DNA of 11,920 nucleotides from positions 1-11,920 of the forward strand of contig WJKL01000002.1 of assembly GCA_014729145.1 (NCBI GenBank), read 5' to 3'. The stretch is from Candidatus Woesearchaeota archaeon. GTDB taxonomy: Archaea; Nanobdellota; Nanobdellia; Woesearchaeales; WJKL01. Below the pieces are notes generated by a model, which was not told the DNA's origin, ran no database searches, and was given only the letters and a program-made list of their open reading frames with translations. Of the stretch, positions 6,201 through 10,075 are shown one piece after another. Each line of letters starts with the position of its first letter. Position 1 is the first letter of the stretch. A program made the translations under genes and the position numbers.

Positions 6201-7751
6201 CATGTAGAAGAATCTAAAAAACCAATTACCTCAAGAAACTGCACTTTCACTGGCTGTTCAGATAATATCAAAAATTGGGATGAGACAGACATTGATTGCG
6301 GGGGTCCTTTGTGCAATCCTTGCGAAGACGAAAAACATTGCTTGATAGATAGGGATTGTATAAATGAATGCAACAAAACATCTGAAAAGTGTTATACTCC
6401 AATAACTGTAGAGGTTCCTTTTGCATTAAAAACAATATGGGAAAAGATAGTTGAATATTCAGCATTCACTTTCTTCCCTGCAATAGGAAAAGGATTGTTT
6501 AATATTGGCAAAGGTCTTGTAGAATCTTACTGGCCTTTCAGCAAGACAGCAGTTTCTTTTGCATACAAACAAATAACAGAAAATGCTGCAGAAATATCAG
6601 GTGGAATCAAGTTTGCAGCAGACAAAACATGGACAGGAACCAAGATAGCTTCAGGCTATGCATGGGATGGCATCAAGTTTGCAGCAGACAAAACATGGAC
6701 AGGAGCAAAAATAATCTCAAAAACAGCATTAGATGGAATCAAAGGATCGTACAATTGGGTTGATGAATTTATCAGAGATACTTATCTGCCTTTCAGCAAA
6801 AAGACAATATCTGCTGTCTGGGAAGGTATAAAACAGGTAACTCCTAAGATTTTGGAAGGAATCAAGTTTGCAGCAGACAAAACATGGACAGGAACCAAGA
6901 TAGCCTCAGAATATGCATGGGAAGGTATTAAAACTGGAGCTAAAACAGGGTACTCATTTGCAAAAGACCACGCATTTATCATAATGTCGATAATTGCAGC
7001 AGTTTTGCTCGCTATAGGTGCAAAACAGCTTTACACATACACTGCTCCTATCATGTCTAAAAAAGTTCAGCATATGAAGCAGCAGGCAGTATATAGAAAA
7101 AGAAAAAAAGCAGCCAGAGAAGCAAGGATTGAAAAAGAAAAGCAGAGAAAAGCAGCAAACAAAAGAGCAAGATTAAACAGGCTAAGAAGAGAAAAAGAAA
7201 AAGCAGAAAAACTGGAAAAACAAAGAAAAGCAGCCAAAACAAGGGCAAGAAAAAGAAAGTTCAAACAAGGGATAGAAAACCTCAAAGAATCAATAACTGC
7301 TCCTATCAATAAAACACCTGAAAAAATAAAGCAAACTATTGAAAAAATAGAAAAACCAGTAAAAAAGACACCTAAAAAACTCAAAAAAGGAATAAAAGAT
7401 TTAGAAAAACCAGTAAAAAAGACACCTAAAAAACTCAAAAAAGGCCTGATACATGCAGGAGAGGCAGTTACTTCGTCTATCAAAAATAAGATAAAAAGAG
7501 CAAAACACACAAAAGAGACCAGAGAACAGAAAAAGACAGATGAAAGTCTCGAAAAACTCCACATAGATGCAAAACAAAAATATCAAAAAGCACTGACAGA
7601 ATATATAGTAGATTCATTGAATGAAGGCAGGTCAAGAGAGCAGATTAAAAAATCCCTTGTCAAAAAAGGCTGGCCAAAGAGATTTGCCAGGGAATACACA
7701 GAAAGGGTCGCAGATATTGCAGAGTTAAAGGGAAAAGGTCTTGAATTTTGA
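1..7751 (+). CDS. Giant multidomain cell-surface protein, C-terminal membrane anchor (5' end missing)
   Basis: The frame is open from the left edge (first full codon at 3) to a TGA at 7749-7751, giving 2,582 visible residues. The in-frame TTG at 231 is not a credible start because coding homologous to 1327-1557 continues upstream. Order: DUF11 (3-200), three Ig-like repeats (264-1190), DUF11 (1197-1530), four CGDG Cys-rich repeats (1578-2201), Ig-like (2223-2510), Asp/Cys repeats (3039-4571), beta-rich regions, fifth CGDG repeat (5883-6026), thrombospondin-1-like module (6096-6242), Cys cluster (6255-6392), 11-residue helical repeats (6588-6974), one membrane helix (6972-7034), then a Lys/Arg-rich tail. 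The ectodomain is full of N-X-S/T sequons. By the positive-inside rule the large Cys-rich part is outside and the tail inside. Any signal peptide lies upstream of the window. The role is not known; adhesion or envelope structure is inference. Confidence 0.93.
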   Translation, partial: YDENTTFVNSSPSPTSADNTTWNFTNLPIGIHTINITVLVNNSVANGTILTNSVNVTYYNDTGIQFFKNTTENTTVLVLTPLNDTIFPEVTLVHPEDNITKANNSIWFGWIASDDYGPINCTLYTNKTGAFIEESVFNNTNCANGILTTTSPITFNNNGTYIWNVKACDSVGNCNFAHQNRTFRVNTSIIDIKNPNVTLIHPFDGATKAETEVDFIFNITDDHDNTYCSLYTNATGSWSIDSRYNSSPCWRRTTIENLTFNEGNYTWNIEACDGSGNCAFALNNWTFSVNTSIADTLPSVNLSQPEDNSITADPLIDFSFNITDDHGDIRCTLYSNRTGLWQHHAEYNNQLCWGQETIPTSIYFTNGTYIWNIEACDNSGCSFADNNFTFTVNTSYTPLNQTNLTINKTDSQDPVENGSLLNYTITLNITGNNATNVTVIEDYDENTTFVNSSPPPTSADNTTWNFTNLPIGIHTINITVLVNNSVANGTILTNYVNVTYYNSTGSQSFKNTTENTTVIVPVTPQCGDGSINVSAGEQCDIGNLTETCIGIDSFTGGTLTCTADCLWNTSNCTGPLGGSCGDGIIQSGEQCDPLGSNITNLCTDFFGFTGGFLTCTNNCTLNLSQCSYSSQCGDGFINWSIGEQCDDGNLGNITCSGIDSYTSGNLTCTNNCLFNSSECIGLSGGLCGNGVLNTREECDKNGPVINNTCTDFDNFTGGTLTCDLGCNLNMTQCLTGLDILPPEVYLITPENNAVFSTIDNINFTVNASDNFGLENCTLYTNQSGWNPYSTKSYSGLNDSNSWNITFSPGKYKWNAYCCDTSGNCAWNNTNKTFRVYRYLNISYPEGIYEPYNLGLKGTHLHNWTMTANRFNTTSSDTLTCVVNTSDSSLLTFTNSSLPSQNYTNSSFSYAMTNADPVNKTIPWQILNCTVTDALGNIKYFDHPYIPDKRLNRVHVHGNTWTRFTDTDDDAYRARQCLLGVPKKYLDNYFYCDAAGDVAFAVTMSLGMDIEGHCHDSIDNDNNSNTDCADIYCQGITYTCKDHAWAGDPFTGSCTNGLCTDSKTIGGQSLTYQYNRYLTPNGRLKIRFDGGSYSTSSPISFAITNINFTASGKYPEPGSYALPDETTTATSYITEDSDGYSGDIDMVMWVDLDNYPAGWHNITLDIVQNNDNLVVAGIPIYINSSAPSGNNESQTYAPNITSPCSDSLDNDLDYDTDCADSDCAGNIGGTDCTGGNAFCQASETTCSDCFDNDADGLRDCLDSDCNNQIGNTTTGALCNFGAELNCSDGFDNDFDQDYSTASDLDYSTGIDCTDYDCFGDSSCPSIENATAVGVSAPAQCFDNVDNDLDTSIDCADPNCLGISSGGLTCVNTEFTISQWQYCNNAFDDDADSSTDCSDSDCSGQFGPCGPCPGIENYLWDSCADSSNNDNQDGADCSDHSDCDGEIGDAASAQICQAAETNCDDNFDNDADGSTDCADSDCNGQLGPDGICGPENNLPGCTDNYDNDGDSTAARNRIDCLDENCWGIGNCSLFNWSTSTCITVPYNQTSALGSTSINSTNLRRHYINTNYTLRITGSANYDVITITLGDSTNPARYFPYNASRCTITGTAGLKWVALQAEVGQIQSDPGSTPINTFDVTLECPGFATPQTNSYPLTAVNFISGNLEYGDTTLTSTVYENTPPSMSEIEIEPLDASNSSDFDFGDSMGFRGIPDNDTSGICSCEFNISGATYTTDGNCIYSESGFTDDANHSVNARPRDGADNYGSWTSLRNFSINFRPYQSTPASINKTEPFFNSTESLFFSAGFTTAVSGNFAVTACNLYIEDASGNITYNTTITKAGAGNSITCSGAVNVPNTDSLYRIFVNVTDEDGDTAYSDKKPFYVCDNFSSSGIGAGGEVWDCAKADFDQDRWTEGVTVKPGLYSNNNYVCDMCAPSTYPADPTKWNNTGMDDNANGIDNICDLCGNGIIDAGEDCDGTNLTTTSCFTYSPNRYKSGTLTCSADCTYDLSNCVPYVTYKTGAPSGVSRKSICGEEWNCTKWSDCSPEGTQTRHCWDLNRCNELYNQRIITHVEESKKPITSRNCTFTGCSDNIKNWDETDIDCGGPLCNPCEDEKHCLIDRDCINECNKTSEKCYTPITVEVPFALKTIWEKIVEYSAFTFFPAIGKGLFNIGKGLVESYWPFSKTAVSFAYKQITENAAEISGGIKFAADKTWTGTKIASGYAWDGIKFAADKTWTGAKIISKTALDGIKGSYNWVDEFIRDTYLPFSKKTISAVWEGIKQVTPKILEGIKFAADKTWTGTKIASEYAWEGIKTGAKTGYSFAKDHAFIIMSIIAAVLLAIGAKQLYTYTAPIMSKKVQHMKQQAVYRKRKKAAREARIEKEKQRKAANKRARLNRLRREKEKAEKLEKQRKAAKTRARKRKFKQGIENLKESITAPINKTPEKIKQTIEKIEKPVKKTPKKLKKGIKDLEKPVKKTPKKLKKGLIHAGEAVTSSIKNKIKRAKHTKETREQKKTDESLEKLHIDAKQKYQKALTEYIVDSLNEGRSREQIKKSLVKKGWPKRFAREYTERVADIAELKGKGLEF
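264..1190 (+). repeat. Three tandem Ig-like repeats in the surface protein
   Basis: Three repeats of about 100 residues run 264-569, 582-881 and 891-1190. Each starts with a P/N-x-V-x-L-x-x-P strand, has an acidic turn (NITDDH in repeats 2 and 3), a C-T/S-L-Y-x-N-x-T-G segment, a Y-x-WN-x-x-ACD segment, and ends in N-x-TF-x-VNTS. Two or more Cys per repeat could form a disulphide. The pattern is that of archaeal Ig-like surface repeats, and a diverged fourth copy lies at 2223-2510. Sequons are dense: I count about 26 in the roughly 330 residues from 231 onward. Confidence 0.8.
1197..1530 (+). repeat. DUF11-type domain, second (complete) copy
   Basis: The segment begins NLTINKTDSQDPVENG, runs through LLNYTITLNITG and NATNVTVIEDY, and ends near NYVNVTYYN. 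This matches the DUF11 family pattern (x-K-x-x-P-x-x-x-G-x-x-x-Y-T-I-x-x-x-N, then a-T-N-V-x-V-x-D). These domains are stalk-like beta sandwiches in bacterial and archaeal surface proteins. Its second half is nearly identical in DNA to the copy at the left window edge. Confidence 0.85.
1578..2201 (+). repeat. Four Cys-rich CGDG/CGNG repeats
   Basis: The repeats lie at 1578-1718, 1740-1880, 1896-2039 and 2061-2201, each about 47-48 residues. The shared pattern is C-G-D/N-G, G-E-Q-C-D (R-E-E-C-D in the fourth), T/S-C, F/Y-T-G/S-G, L-T-C, C, then a final C. They resemble the Cys-rich repeats described from myxobacterial and archaeal surface proteins (DUF4215-like). Six Cys in each suggest internal disulphides. 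A fifth, isolated copy lies at 5883-6026. Confidence 0.8.
2223..2510 (+). repeat. Fourth Ig-like repeat
   Basis: It begins PPEVYLITPENNAVF and keeps the ENCTLYTNQSG segment, the YKWNAYCCD segment and the terminal NKTFRV strand seen in the three upstream Ig-like repeats. It is separated from them by the second DUF11 domain and the four Cys-rich repeats, so the Ig module has been reused at two places in the ectodomain. Confidence 0.75.
2520..3036 (+). other. Unassigned region of the surface protein between Ig-like repeat and Asp/Cys repeats
   Basis: About 172 residues with alternating hydrophobic and polar positions and several sequons, which suggests beta structure. It includes an acidic DTDDDAYRARQC stretch and ends in a segment rich in small residues (AAGDVAFAVTMSLGMD). 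I recognise no family. Confidence 0.4.
3039..4571 (+). repeat. Nine Asp/Cys-rich (MopE-like) putative metal-binding repeats
   Basis: Nine copies of C-x-D-x-x-D/N-N/D-D-x-D-x-x-x-D-C-x-D-x-D/x-C begin at 3039, 3609, 3735, 3855, 4017, 4143, 4263, 4383 and 4497. The best conserved is C-DDNFDNDADGSTDCADSDC at 4383. The Asp spacing resembles Ca2+-binding loops (EF-hand or thrombospondin type 3) and the MopE-type putative metal-binding motif. A 24-base stretch of DNA is identical at 3645-3668 and 4419-4442. Copy 1 is separated from the others by a beta-rich insert (3099-3606), and copies 4 and 9 carry extra residues inside the loop. Metal identity is inference. Confidence 0.75.
3099..3606 (+). other. 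Beta-rich insert between first and second Asp/Cys repeats
   Basis: About 169 residues with few Cys after the first 25, strands such as LKIRFDGGSYS and ISFAITNINFTASG, and an acidic loop EDSDGYSGDIDMVMWVD. It reads like a single beta-sandwich domain placed inside the metal-binding repeat array. I do not recognise the family; a carbohydrate- or peptide-binding sandwich would be a guess. Confidence 0.4.
4590..5880 (+). other. Beta-rich region with an Ig-like segment and a thrombospondin-3-like tail
   Basis: A stretch at about 4600-5030 has alternating beta pattern and three Cys. An Ig-like segment (about 5036-5330) carries PPSMSEIEIEP, an SGICSCEFNISG strand pair and an SWTSLRNFSI end strand. 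A further beta domain (about 5340-5650) ends in YSDKKPFYVCD. The last part (5650-5880) is acidic with Cys and DxNxDG-type loops (MDDNANGIDNICDLCG), resembling thrombospondin type 3 sequence. Domain limits are estimates by eye. Confidence 0.45.
5883..6026 (+). repeat. Fifth, isolated CGNG Cys-rich repeat
   Basis: C-GNGIIDAGEDCDG, then SC, a GTLTC segment and C-x4-DLSNC follow the same Cys order as the four repeats at 1578-2201. The central part (FTYSPNRYKS) replaces the F-T-G-G turn. It leads into a roughly 23-residue linker before the thrombospondin-like module. Confidence 0.75.
6096..6242 (+). other. Thrombospondin type 1-like module
   Basis: W-N-C-T-K-W-S-D-C-S-P-E-G-T-Q-T-R-H-C then D-L-N-R-C, closing with S-R-N-C, is the W-x-C-x-x-W-S-x-C...Q-x-R-x-C pattern of a short TSP1-type repeat. 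Such modules mediate protein or glycan contacts in other surface proteins. It sits just outside the Cys cluster and helical repeats that precede the membrane. Confidence 0.7.
6255..6392 (+). other. Compact Cys cluster (C-x-D-x-I-K-N...D-I-D-C-G-G) before the helical region
   Basis: Positions 6255-6392 encode a segment starting C-SDNIKNWDETDIDCGG and continuing C-x2-C, C-x5-C-x3-C and a final C (eight Cys in 46 residues). I recall the C-x-[DN]-x-I-x-N-x-x-E-T-D-x-D-C-G-G-x-C-x-x-C pattern from bacterial and archaeal secreted proteins. It marks the end of the Cys-rich ectodomain; no Cys follows before the stop codon. Confidence 0.6.
6528..6974 (+). repeat. Membrane-proximal 11-residue helical repeats within an 85-residue duplication
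   Basis: Hendecads with Gly at place 6 and Lys at place 8 run without gaps: AEISGGIKFAA (6588), DKTWTGTKIAS (6621), GYAWDGIKFAA (6654), DKTWTGAKIIS (6687), KTALDGIKGSY (6720). After 19 other residues come SAVWEGIKQVT (6810), PKILEGIKFAA (6843), DKTWTGTKIAS (6876), EYAWEGIKTGA (6909) and the weaker KTGYSFAKDHA (6942). A larger unit beginning Y-W/L-PFSK recurs 255 bases apart (6528 and 6783), and 47 bases are identical at 6603-6649 and 6858-6904. An 11-residue period is the mark of long amphipathic helices lying on membranes (synuclein, perilipin) or of LEA proteins. Confidence 0.8.
6972..7034 (+). other. Single transmembrane helix of the surface protein
   Basis: The hydrophobic run AFIIMSIIAAVLLAIGA is flanked by K and DH on the outer side. 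After QLYTYTAPIMSKK on the inner side the sequence becomes strongly basic, so the positive-inside rule puts the C terminus in the cytoplasm. A weaker hydrophobic segment (VEYSAFTFFPAIGKGLFNI, about 6450-6507) lies before the helical repeats. If that also crossed the membrane, the repeats would face the cytoplasm. Confidence 0.8.
7047..7748 (+). other. Lys/Arg-rich cytoplasmic tail with direct repeats
   Basis: About 234 residues follow the membrane helix. Part 1 (about 7080-7270) is a charged, probably continuous alpha helix of K, R, E and A with a repeat EKQRKAA-x-x-RAR at 7137-7172 and 7215-7250. Part 2 repeats KPVKKTPKKLKKG with an 18-residue period; the DNA of 7349-7390 recurs exactly at 7403-7444. 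The TPKK tetrapeptide resembles the S/T-P-K-K minor-groove binding motif of histone H1. The C-terminal part (7599-7710) is a helical hairpin-like motif, Y-I-x4-L-x-x-G-x-S-x-x-x-I-x-x-x-L-x-x-x-G-W, which I recall at the ends of many DPANN proteins. Confidence 0.7.
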
Positions 7752-7753
7752 TT

Positions 7754-7770
7754 TGTTTTTCATATTTTTT
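7754..7770 (+). terminator. T-rich tract after the surface-protein gene
   Basis: T5 at 7756-7760 and T6 at 7765-7770 begin within five bases of the TGA. U-rich tracts without a strong hairpin are the usual archaeal termination signal. The next gene's TATA-like box follows immediately, so the two genes look like separate transcription units. Confidence 0.5.
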
Positions 7771-7776
7771 GATTAA

Positions 7777-7786
7777 CTTTAAAAAA
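7777..7786 (+). promoter_or_regulatory. Archaeal TATA-like box of the methylthiotransferase gene
   Basis: The sequence ctttaaaaaa is centred about 27.5 bases before the ATG at 7809. There is no Shine-Dalgarno-like sequence between box and start, which suggests a leaderless or nearly leaderless transcript. The same spacing is seen at the other two promoters in this window. Confidence 0.5.
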
Positions 7787-7808
7787 CACCATTTCTTATC
7801 ATTTTTCT

Positions 7809-9083
7809 ATGTCAACAAATATCTATATTAAAACATACGGCTGCACCCTTAATAGATCAGATTCAGAGCTGATGGCAGGGCTGTTAAAGAAAGCAGATTT
7901 TGAAATAGTCAAAAACCCGGATGACGCTTTTATCATAATCATAAATACATGTGCAGTAAAATCACCTACTCAGGAAAAATTCTTCAGCTACCTTAAAAAA
8001 CTAAAAGAAAAATACCAATACAAAAAGATAATCATCACCGGCTGCATCCCCCAGACCATGCCAAAGAAACTTAAGTCATACCCTCTTCTTGGAACATCTC
8101 AAATAACAAACATAGTTCAATTAGTGGAAGAGGTTCTCCATGACAATCCTGTAAAGATACTAAAAAAAGAAAATTTCCCAAGATTAAACCTTCCAAAGAT
8201 CAGAAAAAATCCAGTCATCGAAATAATCCCAATTTGCGAAGGCTGTCTTGGAGCTCCATGCTCTTACTGTATTGTCAAAAAAGCAAGAGGCCATTTAAGG
8301 TCTTATCCAAAAGAAAATATAATCAAGCAGGCAAGAAAAGCTTTGATAAAAGATAATGTAAAAGAGCTCTGGCTGACTGCCCAGGACACCGGCTGCTATG
8401 GAAAAGATATAAATTCATCGCTTCCTGAATTATTAGAAGAAATAATAGCAATTCCAAAAGAATTCAAGATAAGGCTGGGTATGCTTAATCCAGATCACGC
8501 TTACGAACTTCTGGACAAATTAATAAAAATCTACAAATCAGAAAAGATGTTTAAGTTTCTCCACATTCCTGTCCAGTCCGGAAACAATGAAATATTGAAA
8601 AAGATGAAAAGAAACTACACTTCAAAGCAGTTCAAAGAAATAATCAAAAGATTCAGGCAGGAAATTCCCAATATTACCATTGCAACAGATATTATAGTGG
8701 GTTTCCCAGGAGAGACAGAAGAACAGTTTCAAGATTCCCTTGATCTTATAAAAGAGACAGCTCCTGACGTTCTTAACAGGAACAGATATTGGAAAAGACC
8801 AAAAACAGCTGCAGCAAAGATGAAAAACCAGGTTAATAACAAAGAGAAGAAAAGGAGATCATCTCTGCTTACAGATATATTCAAGAATATCTCAAGAATG
8901 AGGAACGAAAGGTGGCTTGATTGGACAGGAAATATCATCATAGATGAAAAAGGAAAAGATGATTCTTTAGTAGGGAGAAACTTTGCTTACAAGCCAATTA
9001 TAGTAAAAGGTGACCACAGGCTTGGAGAAGAGATAAAAGTCCAGATAAAAAACATAACTCCTTTTGATCTAAGAACTTTCTGA
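7809..9083 (+). CDS. tRNA t6A37 methylthiotransferase (archaeal/CDKAL1-type radical SAM enzyme)
   Basis: A 424-residue cytoplasmic enzyme that would convert threonylcarbamoyladenosine at tRNA position 37 to its 2-methylthio form, aiding decoding of ANN codons. Residues 1-110 are the MiaB-type N-terminal domain with the three Cys of the auxiliary cluster at C12 (YGCTLNRSD), C48 (INTCAV) and C79 (ITGC). The radical-SAM domain (about 135-345) has the motif at C146, C151 and C154, followed by IVKKARG and SYP, then LTAQDTGCYGKD, RLGMLNPDH, FLHIPVQSGN and ATDIIVGFPGET, all typical of the archaeal/eukaryotic (e-MtaB) branch. A TRAM domain (about 370-424) would bind tRNA. The family motif is CX3CX2C; here it is CX4CX2C with a further Cys at 143. 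The usual RPGT is KRPKT. The start is set by the TATA-like box at 7777 and the conserved N terminus. Confidence 0.93.
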   Translation: MSTNIYIKTYGCTLNRSDSELMAGLLKKADFEIVKNPDDAFIIIINTCAVKSPTQEKFFSYLKKLKEKYQYKKIIITGCIPQTMPKKLKSYPLLGTSQITNIVQLVEEVLHDNPVKILKKENFPRLNLPKIRKNPVIEIIPICEGCLGAPCSYCIVKKARGHLRSYPKENIIKQARKALIKDNVKELWLTAQDTGCYGKDINSSLPELLEEIIAIPKEFKIRLGMLNPDHAYELLDKLIKIYKSEKMFKFLHIPVQSGNNEILKKMKRNYTSKQFKEIIKRFRQEIPNITIATDIIVGFPGETEEQFQDSLDLIKETAPDVLNRNRYWKRPKTAAAKMKNQVNNKEKKRRSSLLTDIFKNISRMRNERWLDWTGNIIIDEKGKDDSLVGRNFAYKPIIVKGDHRLGEEIKVQIKNITPFDLRTF

Positions 9084-9101
9084 TAAGCTGTTAATAGAAA
9101 A

Positions 9102-9111
9102 TATTAAATAT
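9102..9111 (+). promoter_or_regulatory. TATA-like box before the polymerase/ligase-like gene
   Basis: The sequence tattaaatat is centred about 28.5 bases before the ATG at 9135. No Shine-Dalgarno-like purine run precedes that ATG. The arrangement matches the other two start regions, which favours 9135 as the real start and a transcription unit separate from the methylthiotransferase. Confidence 0.45.
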
Positions 9112-9134
9112 GAATAACATAATTTTAGTATAAA

Positions 9135-9704
9135 ATGCTTGATTTTTTACCTGTAGTGATAAGAGACTGGCTCATAATCTCATTTTTGACCTTTTTAACT
9201 ACAGCTATATTCTATTATGCATTTAAAAAAGATGAGCAGTTCATAAGATGGGGCGCTTTGATATTCCTGGTGATGACCTCAGCTTTATTTTCATTTAATT
9301 TCTGGATATTTGCCTTTCTTTTAGTTGTGATCATAAGGATATTTTTGTATAATCAGTCAAATTTAGCAAAGGCTGCAACATTTCTAATACTCCTTCCTTT
9401 GATCCCTGTGAATATATTCTTTACAATTCCTTTGGGTTCTCACAATCCTTCTTTTAATTATCAGATGATAATCTCCTGGATCATACTTCTGCCTTTGTTT
9501 TTTAAGTATATTATAGACAAAAAGAAAACCTTGTTTCAATATAGGCTTGATAAATGGCTGACAGTTTTCTTTGTTTTTGTTTTTTTATTAAACTTTAGAT
9601 CCTCTCCTTTCCTTCATTCATTATGGATAGGATTTGCTAATTTTTCAACAAGTTTTTTGGTTTATTTTGTAATAAGCAGAGTTATAGGTGAATATAAAAA
9701 ATGA
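9135..9704 (+). CDS. O-antigen ligase/Wzy-like membrane protein, N-terminal part
   Basis: The frame encodes 189 residues with about six or seven hydrophobic helices and short basic loops. Segments such as the IPLGSHNPSFNYQ loop, the YRLDKWLTVFF segment, and the final VYFVISRVIGEYKK match, in my recollection, the N-terminal half of O-antigen ligase or polysaccharide polymerase proteins (L-x-x-x-D-K..., then Y-F-V-I-S-R). It ends at a TGA overlapping the ATG of the next frame (ATGA, 9701-9704), right after an A6 run. Alone it lacks the large outer loop and the C-terminal conserved region, so it is best read as the first part of a broken or split gene. Its own promoter-like box at 9102 supports the start. 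A stand-alone membrane protein is the alternative. Confidence 0.7.
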   Translation: MLDFLPVVIRDWLIISFLTFLTTAIFYYAFKKDEQFIRWGALIFLVMTSALFSFNFWIFAFLLVVIIRIFLYNQSNLAKAATFLILLPLIPVNIFFTIPLGSHNPSFNYQMIISWIILLPLFFKYIIDKKKTLFQYRLDKWLTVFFVFVFLLNFRSSPFLHSLWIGFANFSTSFLVYFVISRVIGEYKK

Positions 9705-10075
9705 AAAGAGGAAAAGACCCGCTTCATTATAACTATATGTTGCTTGCGATAATAACACCTGTGATAATCATATCTTTAACTTCAATAATATATTCAGCAA
9801 GTGCTTCAAGTTTGGATGTTTTAGACAGCTTAGGTCGGTTTGGAAATGCAAAACAGACAAAACAACACTCATTTCAAAAAGGAGAAAGAATGGGGATTTC
9901 AAGAGCTCATGGGACAGGGGATAATCCTTTAGACTGGGGATTTGTATTGGTGATTACTGCATCTTGTTTATTGGTAATGACTTATAAAGCCCCAGGAGGA
10001 AAACTCAAGAACGTATTTGAGACAAAACAAAAAAGATTAAAATTAAGAAATATCCACAATGAAAAGAACAAATAA
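9701..10075 (+). CDS. O-antigen ligase/Wzy-like membrane protein, middle part
   Basis: A 124-residue frame, shifted -1 relative to the frame before it. It has a membrane helix (MLLAIITPVIIISLTSII), an outer loop with the GISRAHGTGDNPLDWG segment, a second helix (FVLVITASCLLVMTY) and a basic inner loop ending IHNEKNK. The R-x-H-G-T-x-x-N-P segment fits the R-x-x-G-T-x-x-N-P/N region found mid-protein in O-antigen ligase-like enzymes. An AGGTGA at 9686-9691, nine bases before the ATG, matches the archaeal anti-Shine-Dalgarno, so coupled translation as a separate chain is possible. The upstream frame has a TAA at 9695-9697, so this reading frame opens only at the A run. It overlaps the next frame by 17 bases. 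Confidence 0.6.
   Translation: MKRGKDPLHYNYMLLAIITPVIIISLTSIIYSASASSLDVLDSLGRFGNAKQTKQHSFQKGERMGISRAHGTGDNPLDWGFVLVITASCLLVMTYKAPGGKLKNVFETKQKRLKLRNIHNEKNK

Noticed and set aside
7067..7564. Antisense frame rich in Leu, Phe and Ser that looks like a membrane protein
   Set aside because: It is the reverse complement of the Lys-rich tail (AAA/AAG become TTT/CTT), so hydrophobic codons arise by composition; no promoter or conserved motif is seen.
9084..9134. Possible small RNA or terminator between the methylthiotransferase and the polymerase-like gene
   Set aside because: Only a TATA-like box is supported in this 51-base gap; there is no T tract or stable stem visible by eye.
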